DNA of 30,531 bases from the NCBI GenBank assembly GCA_934489015.1, contig CAKSSN010000029.1, forward strand, positions 1 to 30,531. Reading direction: 5' to 3'. The notes under the pieces are model-generated. The model was given only the letters and a program-made list of their open reading frames with translations, searched no databases and was not told the DNA's origin. Position 1 is the first letter of the stretch; the number at the start of each line of letters is the position of its first letter. Source of the stretch: an uncultured Clostridia bacterium. Lineage in GTDB: Bacteria; Bacillota; Clostridia; UBA1381. This document shows, one piece after another, positions 24,037 through 30,531 of the stretch. The position numbers were made by a program, and so were the translations under genes.

Positions 24037-24903
24037 ATGTCAAAAAAGGCTACTGAATTTCAGAGAAAAGCGATGAGCAGAATGTATCGCGGCAAAGAAA
24101 TTTTCAAGCCGCTTAATACCGGATGGATTGATGAAAATGTTGCGTGTGTGCGCGAATGGGTTGCAAATATTTTTTTCTATCGGAAAAACGGTACAACCAT
24201 AATGATTGACGCGGGCTACAACTATGACAGGCTTGCGGAAAAAATGAGCTGGCTCGGAATTGACCCGAAGAGCGTTCGCCATATTCTGATAACTCACCAG
24301 GACACCGACCACGTCGGCGCGGTTGAAGAGGACAGCAGCGGACTGTTTAAAAATGCAAAGCTTTATATAGGAGAAATTGAAAACCGTTATCTTACCGGCG
24401 AGGTGCGCAGAAAGGTTGTATATCATATGTACAAGCTGCCGCAGGTTACAATTAATAATGAAAAAACTCTTGTAAGTGACGGCGAAGAACTGTATATTGA
24501 CGATATAAAAATCAAGTGCTTTCTTGTTCCGGGTCACACGTGGGGACACATGGTATATCTGATTGACGATAAATATTTATTCACCGGAGATACGCTCTGG
24601 TTTGGTGCTGACGGGGGCTACAGCTTTATATCCGGTCTGGCCGAAGATAATAAGCTTGCGGTAAAATCACTTGCGGAGCTTGAGAAAAAGCTTAAAGAGC
24701 TTAATATTCATCCGCTTTTTATAACAGGGCATACGGGCTGGACAGATAGTTTTGACTTTGCTTTTGCACACAAGGATAAGCTTTGCTCGCCCTTTAAAAA
24801 GCGCGTTCATGATCCGAGCGCACCCTATGACGCATATGACGAAAGCGACGACACGGAGGAAAAAGCAAAGAGCGGTTTTCTTGCGGGTGTGCCGAAAAAA
24901 TAG
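24037..24903 (+). CDS. Metallo-beta-lactamase-fold hydrolase
   Basis: This 288-residue protein carries the metal-binding set of the superfamily: H87-x-D89-x-D91-H92 (THQDTDH), His167 in PGHTWGH, Asp185 in TGDT and His232 in TGHTG. The second metal ligand is Asp89 rather than the usual His of HxHxDH, a variant known from several MBL subgroups. It has no signal peptide, so it is cytoplasmic. The C-terminal 30 residues are acidic and probably flexible. The ribosome site is GGGAGATGAGG. It has its own promoter and stands alone. Candidate substrates are thioesters, lactones or phosphoesters; none can be chosen from sequence. Confidence 0.85.
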   Translation: MSKKATEFQRKAMSRMYRGKEIFKPLNTGWIDENVACVREWVANIFFYRKNGTTIMIDAGYNYDRLAEKMSWLGIDPKSVRHILITHQDTDHVGAVEEDSSGLFKNAKLYIGEIENRYLTGEVRRKVVYHMYKLPQVTINNEKTLVSDGEELYIDDIKIKCFLVPGHTWGHMVYLIDDKYLFTGDTLWFGADGGYSFISGLAEDNKLAVKSLAELEKKLKELNIHPLFITGHTGWTDSFDFAFAHKDKLCSPFKKRVHDPSAPYDAYDESDDTEEKAKSGFLAGVPKK

Positions 24904-24921
24904 TTTTTATCAGCTTTAAGC

Positions 24922-24950
24922 TTGATTTTTGCCGCATTATATGCTATAAT
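24922..24950 (+). promoter_or_regulatory. Promoter of the DUF2461 operon
   Basis: TTGATT (24922-24927), a 17-base spacer and a perfect TATAAT (24945-24950). Confidence 0.75.
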
Positions 24951-24985
24951 TAATTTGTTAAAATTTTTTGATAAAGGTGATTATT

Positions 24986-25660
24986 ATGGCTTTTACAGCA
25001 AAAACGCTTGATTTTCTTTTTATGAACAAGCTTCATAATGATAAAATATGGTTTAATGAGCATAGAGATGAGTATGAGGAAAATGTTCTTTCTCCGCTCC
25101 GCGCTCTTGTAAATGAGCTTACTCCGGGTATGCTGTCAATTGACCCTCAAATGATATGTGAGCCGAAGGTGAACAAATCCATTTCAAGGATATTCAGAGA
25201 TACGCGCTACTCGAATGATAAGTCGATTTTCCGCGATGTAATGTGGTGTCATTTTTCGCGTGACAAGAAGCTTTATGACGCAGTTCCGTCATATTTTTAT
25301 GAGTTTTCACCGCGCAGAATAAGGTACGGCTGCGGATATTATTGCATGACGGGCGAGGCAATGGATAATGTGCGTCAGCTTGTGCTTGCCGGAGGCCCGT
25401 TATTTGAAGCGGCAAACGATGTGGTTGACAAAAGCCGCAAATTCACGCTTATCGACTCTAAATATAAAAGGAGCAAATTTCCCGACAAGCCCGAAAAAAT
25501 GAAGCAGTGGCTTGACCAAAAGGAAATATGCGTTCTTGCGGAAACAACTGATTTTGAAGCGTTTTTCTCGGAAAAGCTTGCGGGAAAAATAATAAAGGAT
25601 TTTAAAAAGCTTGCGCCTGTGTATGAGTTACTTTTAAAAGCGGCGCAGCTTGGAGAGTAG
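24986..25660 (+). CDS. DUF2461-family protein
   Basis: This 224-residue protein shows the features of DUF2461: the N-terminal TLDFLFMNKLHNDKIWFNEH region (given as TLDFLFM then NDKIWFNEH), the central RIFRDTRYSNDKS motif (RDTRYSNDKS), then FSPRRIRYGCGYY and a C-terminal LYPL-like helical region. The ATG at 24986 follows AAAGGTG; a TTG 18 bases upstream overlaps that site. No enzymatic role is established for the family. It precedes a small unknown gene by 10 bases and shares its promoter and terminator. Confidence 0.85.
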   Translation: MAFTAKTLDFLFMNKLHNDKIWFNEHRDEYEENVLSPLRALVNELTPGMLSIDPQMICEPKVNKSISRIFRDTRYSNDKSIFRDVMWCHFSRDKKLYDAVPSYFYEFSPRRIRYGCGYYCMTGEAMDNVRQLVLAGGPLFEAANDVVDKSRKFTLIDSKYKRSKFPDKPEKMKQWLDQKEICVLAETTDFEAFFSEKLAGKIIKDFKKLAPVYELLLKAAQLGE

Positions 25661-25670
25661 GGGAATAATT

Positions 25671-26042
25671 ATGGAACATAAATGCTGCTCGGGGTCGGAA
25701 CGTGTACTTTTGTCGGGAAACAAAGAAAAAAGCCCTGTGTCGCGTATAACATTTACGCTCAGGAATTTAAGCGGCGGCGAGTGCCTTAAGCTTTTTATGA
25801 AGTGTAAAAGGAGCGGCGGGCTTGGCAGGTGCTATGTCGGCGTGACGTATTACAGTGGCGACGAAATTCTCAGCACGTCCGATCCGTTCAGATATGAAAT
25901 AATTTCCGAAGAGCTTTCGGATTACTGCTTTAAATTTGAAGCGGCCGATGGCGCGGATAAAGCGGAGCTGACGGCTCACTGCATGGGTGATGCGGAGCTT
26001 TTGATAGAAAAAATAAGAGCTGAAAAGGGAAGCCGGGCTTAA
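25671..26042 (+). CDS. Small protein of unknown function
   Basis: This 123-residue protein starts at ATG 25671 (ribosome site AGGGGAA), ten bases after the DUF2461 stop. The sequence alternates in a way typical of a beta-sandwich (SRITFTLRNL, LKLFMKCKRS, CYVGVTYYSG, DYCFKFEAA), like small carbohydrate-binding or jelly-roll modules. It has no signal peptide, five Cys residues and no catalytic motif. Co-transcription with the DUF2461 gene is the only hint at function. Confidence 0.7.
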   Translation: MEHKCCSGSERVLLSGNKEKSPVSRITFTLRNLSGGECLKLFMKCKRSGGLGRCYVGVTYYSGDEILSTSDPFRYEIISEELSDYCFKFEAADGADKAELTAHCMGDAELLIEKIRAEKGSRA

Positions 26043-26063
26043 ACACGGCTAAGGCTTTTCGTG

Positions 26064-26102
26064 GGCTGCCTGAAAGTCAAGATCTTTTAGGCAGCCTTTG
26101 TT
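26064..26102 (+). terminator. Terminator of the DUF2461 operon
   Basis: GGCTGCCT (26064-26071) pairs with AGGCAGCC (26089-26096), with AAAG/CTTT inside, followed by TTTGTT. Confidence 0.8.
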
Positions 26103-26175
26103 AATTTACAAGTGAGAAAAAGCTTTGAAAGAGAGAAAAACGGGTTTTTCTTGTGTTTCAGAACTTTTTAATATA

Positions 26176-27039
26176 TCATTTTTTCTGACAAGTATTTTTC
26201 CTATACTCAGTCGGGGAAGTGTTATAATATTTTTTAAAGGTGTTTGAAAAATATGCAGGGTCTGAAAAGCCTGCCGCATCGGATATTTCTTTTACGCTCA
26301 TATCGCTTTCGCAAAGCAGCTGCTGCGCTTTTTTCAGGCGCAGATTATTTATATAAGCGCTTATGCTGACATTATTTATTTTTTTAAAGATATGATTTAT
26401 ATATGACTGACTGCAAAAGCAGTTTTTTGCTATATCGCACACCTTAAGCGGCTTTGTGTAATTCATATTTATATAGGCGATAATATCGGCGTATGTATTC
26501 TGCGTAAATTTTCCTGCTTTCGATGTGTGGTATTCGTACATAAGGCGGCTCAGAGTATCGGCACATTCGCAAAACATAAGCTCAATAAATTTTAAGTCAA
26601 ACTGCGGCTTTTTAAGCTTGCTGCTGTATTTTATAAGCTTATTTATGTTAATGCCCGATGAGCTTAGATTATCGGAAATTTTCTCCGCGGCAGCGCTTGG
26701 ATTGCTGCAAAAGCCGCCTATACATATAAATCCGAGCATGGCGCTTTGATATTTAAGCGGTATTATAATTTCTTCTCGTCCGCAGTATGACATTCCGCAA
26801 AATGCGCCGCCCATGCAGTGCGAAAGCACCTTTTCCTGCTGAAGGAGACATTTTTTAAAAATTTCTTTATCCGTTTTTGCATAAACGCAAAATTTATTGC
26901 AGTGCGTGTTGAAGCGGTTTATAATTCCTATATTTTCGTCAATAAATCCCTTGCAGACTGTCGTGTGAAAGGAAATATCAACATTCAGGAGCTTTTCCGA
27001 AAACTCAAAAAAATCAATAATATTTTTAAGCTCATACAT
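26176..27039 (-). CDS. PocR-type sensor / AraC-family regulator
   Basis: This 287-residue regulator starts at ATG 27039 (ribosome site AAGAAGG); longer in-frame starts run into the divergent gene. The N-terminal part (about 1-165) fits the PocR-type sensory domain, with Cys-rich spots at HCNKFC, KKCLLQ, HCMGG and FCGM. The C-terminal 100 residues hold the two AraC helix-turn-helix motifs (KVCDIAKNCFCSQSYINHIF shortened to IAKNCFCSQSYINHIF, and VKEISDAAGFSDPAYFSNTF), ending in SPTEYR. It faces the FAD oxidoreductase gene with a 118-base shared control region and probably activates it in response to a small ligand. The ligand is unknown. Confidence 0.88.
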   Translation of the reverse strand: MYELKNIIDFFEFSEKLLNVDISFHTTVCKGFIDENIGIINRFNTHCNKFCVYAKTDKEIFKKCLLQQEKVLSHCMGGAFCGMSYCGREEIIIPLKYQSAMLGFICIGGFCSNPSAAAEKISDNLSSSGININKLIKYSSKLKKPQFDLKFIELMFCECADTLSRLMYEYHTSKAGKFTQNTYADIIAYINMNYTKPLKVCDIAKNCFCSQSYINHIFKKINNVSISAYINNLRLKKAQQLLCESDMSVKEISDAAGFSDPAYFSNTFKKYYNTSPTEYRKNTCQKK

Positions 27040-27066
27040 TTGTATACCTTCTTTGCAGAATTTTAT

Positions 27067-27117
27067 AAGATAATTGCTTAATATTACATTGCAATATGCT
27101 GCGGTGTATATTATAAT
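27067..27117. promoter_or_regulatory. Divergent promoters of the AraC regulator and FAD oxidoreductase
   Basis: Rightwards: TTGCAA (27089-27094), a 17-base spacer and a perfect TATAAT (27112-27117). Leftwards the same self-complementary TTGCAA would serve as -35, with a poor TATCTT at 27067-27072 as -10. Sharing a -35 would make the two promoters compete. The rightward one is good, the leftward one weak. Confidence 0.55.
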
Positions 27118-27157
27118 TATACTATAAATTTTATGAAATGTAAAGAGGGAATTTTTT

Positions 27158-28846
27158 ATGAGAAACATAGAATATTCAGCAAAATTTTGTGTAATAGGCG
27201 GAGGACTTGCAGGCTTATGCGCGGCTGTTTCCGCAGCAAGAAGAGGTATTGACACTGTTTTGGTTCATGACAGACCGGTTCTCGGAGGTAACTCATCGAG
27301 CGAAATCAGAATGTGGGTATGCGGCGCGCACGGCGAGGATAACAGGGAAACGGGATTGATTGAAGAAATTGAGCTTGAAAACTTTTATCAGAACCCGTCA
27401 AACAAGTATTCGATATGGGACAGCGTTCTTTATGAAAAAGCAATGCTTGAGCCGAAGCTGAAGCTTTTGCTGAACACAACGTGTATAGACGCGCAGTGTG
27501 AGGATAATGTTATTAAAAGTGTAACGGCGTGGCAGCTCAATTCGCAGACATATTATAAAATAAAGGCGGATTTCTTTGCCGACTGCTCCGGAGATTCAAT
27601 CCTTGCTCCGCTCACCGGTGCGGAATATATGTACGGCAGAGAGGCTAAGAGCGAGTACGGAGAAACAATTCCTCCCGATGTTGCCGATAAAAAGACAATG
27701 GGTATGAGCTGTTTGTTTCAAATCCGCGAAACCGATCACAAGACAGAATTTACGCCGCCGGAGTGGGCTTATACCTTTGAAACGGATGACGATCTGCCGG
27801 AGGCGGTGCACGACTGTGAGGACAATTTCTGGTGGATTGAAACAGGCGGTGAGGGTGACTGTATTCATGATACGGATAAATGCCGCGATGAGCTTTTGAA
27901 AATTGTTTACGGCGTGTGGGACCATATGAAAAACAAGGGCGATCACGGCGTTGATAACTGGGAGCTTGAATGGATAGGCTTTTTGCCCGGGAAGAGAGAA
28001 AGCCGCAGATATAAGGGCGCATATGTGATAAACCAAAACGACGTTGAGGGCGGTGGAAAATTTGATGATGTTGTTGCATATGCCGGCTGGACAATGGACG
28101 ATCATTTCCCGAAGGGCTTTTATCATCGCGGAAGTCACCCGACAATTTACCATCCTGCGCCGTCGCCGTGGGGAATTTGCTTCAGAAGTCTTTATTCGGC
28201 AAATATAAAAAATCTTCTCTTTGCCGGGAGAAATATCAGCGTGACTCATGCTGCGCTCAGCTCAAGCAGAGTTATGGCGACCTGCTCTCTGCTCGGTCAG
28301 GCGGTTGGTACTGCCGTTGCGGTTATGAGCGAGGATAATTCCGATATGAGAAGTATAGATATAAAAAAGCTTCAGAGTTATTTGATGTGGGATGACTGCT
28401 TCCTGCCGGGAGTTAAAAGAGATATATCTGCGCTTTCGCTTTCAGCACACTGCTCCGCACCGATTGTCATAAACGCGTCGGAAAGAGGGGAAGAAAATTT
28501 ATGGAGGGGAAAAGAGGGCGACTTTATAGAATACCGCTTTGATAAGCCGGAAACGGTTAAAAAGGTGCGCCTTGTTTTTGACAGCGATTTAAACAGAGAT
28601 TATCACAATATGCCATGCAATTATAAGCTTCATGAGGATAGATTTACCATGCCCGAAACGCTTATAAAGGCATACAAAATCGTATTTACGGATGAAAGCG
28701 GCGCGGAAAAGGTTATCAGCGTGAAAAATAACCGTAATCGTCTTGTGGTGCATGATATTTGCGAAAATGCTGTTTTGGTGCGTTTTGTTCCGCTTGAAAC
28801 ATACGGCTGCGAAACATTTAACGTATTTGGATTTGAGCTTGCATAA
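27158..28846 (+). CDS. FAD-dependent oxidoreductase with C-terminal sugar-binding-like domain
   Basis: This 562-residue protein begins with a Rossmann FAD motif VIGGGLAGLCAA (about 12-23), then LGGNSSSEIRMWVCGAHG (about 42-59), cut as LGGNSSSE and RMWVCGAHG. A second dinucleotide motif is FADCSGDS, and the late FAD motif reads LLFAGRNIS. This is the FAD_oxidored type found in polysaccharide-use loci. Residues about 430-562 look like a galactose-binding or CBM-type beta-sandwich (EYRFDKPETVKKVRLVFDSD), fused to the flavoprotein. It has no signal peptide. A divergent PocR/AraC regulator and a downstream SGNH hydrolase suggest a sugar-derivative pathway. The exact substrate cannot be read. Confidence 0.85.
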   Translation: MRNIEYSAKFCVIGGGLAGLCAAVSAARRGIDTVLVHDRPVLGGNSSSEIRMWVCGAHGEDNRETGLIEEIELENFYQNPSNKYSIWDSVLYEKAMLEPKLKLLLNTTCIDAQCEDNVIKSVTAWQLNSQTYYKIKADFFADCSGDSILAPLTGAEYMYGREAKSEYGETIPPDVADKKTMGMSCLFQIRETDHKTEFTPPEWAYTFETDDDLPEAVHDCEDNFWWIETGGEGDCIHDTDKCRDELLKIVYGVWDHMKNKGDHGVDNWELEWIGFLPGKRESRRYKGAYVINQNDVEGGGKFDDVVAYAGWTMDDHFPKGFYHRGSHPTIYHPAPSPWGICFRSLYSANIKNLLFAGRNISVTHAALSSSRVMATCSLLGQAVGTAVAVMSEDNSDMRSIDIKKLQSYLMWDDCFLPGVKRDISALSLSAHCSAPIVINASERGEENLWRGKEGDFIEYRFDKPETVKKVRLVFDSDLNRDYHNMPCNYKLHEDRFTMPETLIKAYKIVFTDESGAEKVISVKNNRNRLVVHDICENAVLVRFVPLETYGCETFNVFGFELA

Positions 28847-28853
28847 CAAAAAG

Positions 28854-28884
28854 AGGGGACACTGCATTAAGCAATGTCCCCTTT
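28854..28884. terminator. Bidirectional terminator between oxidoreductase and SGNH hydrolase
   Basis: GGGGACA (28855-28861) pairs with TGTCCCC (28875-28881), with TGC/GCA inside. An A-rich run precedes it, so it has a good T-tail on the minus strand and a short one on the plus strand. It serves both convergent genes. Confidence 0.8.
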
Positions 28885-28902
28885 ACAGTCAACCGTTTTA
28901 TT

Positions 28903-29646
28903 TTAGAACAAAGCAATAGACTGCATTTTTTTCTCAAGCACATCAGCCATTCTTATATGGCCGAGCCTGCCCGGATGAAGTCTGTCGGTGTCTTTGTCTG
29001 CAAAAAAGTCTGCCCACTCGTCATATAACGGGAAAAGGCCGCTTACGGCGTTCATGTCGATAAGCTCCGTCGCCCACACGTTTGCAGCTTCCTTTACAGC
29101 ATTTACGTAGTCGCCTATAAATTTAGATATGTTGTTTGAATACATTTCGTTATACTGAATATTATCAACCGAAAATCTTGCAAATGCTCGGTGAATAGGA
29201 GTGAGCAAAATAATTTGGCTTTGCGGATAATTATGCTTTAAATATGACAAAACATAGTTTATGCTGCCCTTAAAGCAGGACGTATCCATATTAAACGAGC
29301 GCACAATTCTTTTGTCCACTCTGACAGGCCTTTCGTTTTCGTCAACAATTGTTGCAACGTCTGCCGCTGTTTCGGTGTACCAGTCGCCGATTATCGTGCT
29401 TCCGCAGAAATCGTTCGTTCCGGCAAAAATAAAAATTGCGTCAACGTTTTTTCCGTGTTCTTCATTCATTTTGAGCGCCTGACTGTACAAATCAATAAAT
29501 CTTGCACCGTTTACTCCGTAGCCGCAGGCATTAAATTTCATTCTTTCACCCAAAATATCCAAATATCGCTCTCCCGGCTGCACGCCTACTCCGTCCGTTA
29601 TTGAGTCGCCGAGAAAGCAGACTGTTTTTCCTTCCCAAGTATTCAT
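28903..29646 (-). CDS. SGNH/GDSL-type hydrolase
   Basis: This 247-residue protein has all four family blocks: GDSITDG with nucleophile Ser15, the block-II Gly in GYGVNGAR, GTND in block III, and the Asp221/His224 dyad in DRLHPGRLGH. The ATG follows GGGAGG. It has no signal peptide, so it should act in the cytoplasm. Likely reactions are deacetylation or esterolysis of acylated sugars or small esters. It converges with the FAD oxidoreductase gene and lies directly downstream of rnpB on the same strand. Confidence 0.9.
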   Translation of the reverse strand: MNTWEGKTVCFLGDSITDGVGVQPGERYLDILGERMKFNACGYGVNGARFIDLYSQALKMNEEHGKNVDAIFIFAGTNDFCGSTIIGDWYTETAADVATIVDENERPVRVDKRIVRSFNMDTSCFKGSINYVLSYLKHNYPQSQIILLTPIHRAFARFSVDNIQYNEMYSNNISKFIGDYVNAVKEAANVWATELIDMNAVSGLFPLYDEWADFFADKDTDRLHPGRLGHIRMADVLEKKMQSIALF

Positions 29647-29737
29647 ATTATCCTCCCGTTTGCTGCGTATAAGTTCATTTTTATAAAAAGCTAAAATATA
29701 AAAGCCTCATTATAATGCGGCGGTTTATTAAATAAAT

Positions 29738-30063
29738 GAGCAATTCTGTAAGCCGGGTTCTGTATTAGACGATTATCTATCTACGAGCAGCGTTGCCGCA
29801 GCTCTTTAGCCCCTTGTCAAGATTGCCGAGCAGGCTTTTTATTCTATCGGGTTGCTCCGGGTGGGGTTTACACGGGAATTCAGTTGCCATCATCCCTGTG
29901 CGCTCTTACCGCACATTTCCACAATCGCCTGAAAAATCAGGCATTCATTCTCTGTTGCACTATCCTTGAAATCGCTTTCACCGGCCGTTAGCCGGCACCC
30001 TTGCTCTATGGAGCCCGGACTTTCCTCACGCGCATAATGCGCCCGCAATCGTCTGAATTACTC
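29738..30063 (-). ncRNA. rnpB: RNase P RNA (class A)
   Basis: The minus strand shows the universal core elements: GAGGAAAGTCCGGGCTCC near the 5' end, followed by AAGGGTGCCGGCTAACGGCC, later GTAAACCCCACCCGGAGCAA and, near the 3' end, ACAGAACCCGGCTTACAG. Terminal stem P1 pairs GAGTAATTC with GAATTGCTC, which sets the ends and gives about 326 nt. It is the catalytic RNA that matures tRNA 5' ends. The exact ends are estimated from P1. Confidence 0.95.
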
Positions 30064-30072
30064 ACAAGTAAT

Positions 30073-30078
30073 ATTATA
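30073..30078 (-). promoter_or_regulatory. -10 box of the RNase P RNA promoter
   Basis: A TATAAT on the minus strand ends 10 bases before the predicted 5' end of the RNA, which is the right distance. The -35 region at 17-base spacing is a poor match. Confidence 0.5.
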
Positions 30079-30371
30079 ACATATTAACGATGATGATTAT
30101 ACCCTATATATAAAGAATTTATACAAGATGTATCAAGATATAAATGTATATTTTATCATATAAAAATGTATATAAATTAATTATCAATCATTTATTTATT
30201 AAAACAGGTGTGATAAGGGGGTTAAAAAGCAGAGTAAAATAAGGAAAAACGTAGTGTTTTCAAGGCGTGTATTATTGTCTTTGTATGACGAACTTGTGAA
30301 TAAAAATGCACAAAAATAAAAATTGTCATGATAAAAAGAAGCATAAAGGTGACAAAATTGTTTAATACGCA

Positions 30372-30400
30372 TTGACAAATCGCTCTCAAAGAGGTATAAA
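30372..30400 (+). promoter_or_regulatory. Strong rightward promoter at the right edge
   Basis: A perfect TTGACA (30372-30377), a 17-base spacer and TATAAA (30395-30400). A leader of about 70 bases leads to a ribosome site (AGAGGTG) and ATG at 30476. Confidence 0.7.
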
Positions 30401-30475
30401 TGATTTAATATATCTCAGATAATTTAAGAGAAAACGTTGTTTTACAATTGTCTGAAATAGAGAGGTGCAAAATAC

Positions 30476-30484
30476 ATGAAATAA
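30476..30484 (+). other. Ribosome site with Met-Lys-stop at the window edge
   Basis: The ATG at 30476 lies nine bases after AGAGGTG but reads Met-Lys-TAA. After the stop the same frame stays open to the edge (KVNKISTKPNEATKA). It may be a gene with an early ochre codon, a leader mini-frame, or a sequence error. The window ends too soon to tell. Confidence 0.35.
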
Positions 30485-30531
30485 AAAGTAAATAAAATAT
30501 CAACAAAGCCAAATGAAGCAACAAAAGCGAA

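Larger units (their letters stand above)
30064..30531. other. AT-rich intergenic region at the right edge
   Basis: There is no full gene here. It holds the -10 box of rnpB, a long AT-rich stretch without clear structure (about 30080-30360), then a strong rightward promoter and a ribosome site with a two-codon frame that runs out of the window. Confidence 0.55.

Overview
The window looks like low-GC Gram-positive chromosome, most likely an anaerobic gut-type Clostridia species. The evidence is strong AGGAGG ribosome sites with some GTG and TTG starts, consensus TTGACA/TATAAT promoters, S-layer-homology (SLH) surface proteins, dockerins, a Tn916-type integrase module and a bacterial RNase P RNA. 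The species cannot be named from sequence alone.

Left part (1-16970) is an accessory block of exported proteins. It opens with a TetR-type regulator (380-949) followed by an SLH/dockerin/FN3 protein, a tiny membrane protein coupled to it by overlapping stop and start codons, a large dockerin protein with a 27-residue beta-helix-like repeat, and a 1525-residue SLH protein with a cohesin-like N-terminus and about nine chitobiase-C-like domains. Two small mobile-element-type genes (DUF3789-like and a Cys-rich mini-protein) follow. A strong promoter with a leader peptide and an attenuator-like terminator then precedes three more exported proteins: a PPC/beta-sandwich protein, a papain-family protease, and an InlB-repeat/copper-amine-oxidase-N-like protein.

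Middle part (17436-20142) is the regulatory and recombination end of a Tn916-family integrative conjugative element: sigma-like regulator, Orf8-like HTH protein, excisionase and integrase, in the canonical order. I infer that at least part of the surface-protein block is cargo of this element; its left end and conjugation genes are not visible. Downstream of int are direct repeats and then a diverged tandem array of about 205-211-base intergenic units (20310 to about 20800) with compensatory changes in its hairpins.

Right part (20906-30531) looks chromosomal: an SDR oxidoreductase, a second TetR paralogue, a stand-alone tyrosine recombinase, a metallo-beta-lactamase-fold hydrolase, a DUF2461 protein plus a small unknown, a PocR/AraC regulator divergent from an FAD-dependent oxidoreductase with a C-terminal sugar-binding-like domain, an SGNH hydrolase and rnpB. 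A strong promoter leads to an unusual two-codon reading frame at the right edge.

The two strongest leads are: (1) a probably mobile cohesin/dockerin/SLH cell-surface assembly set together with an exported protease; (2) a 24-base palindrome that occurs three times, in front of both TetR paralogues and again beside the stand-alone recombinase. The second pair of copies lies in inverted orientation around the TetR2 promoter, so it could be a shared operator, an invertible promoter, or both.
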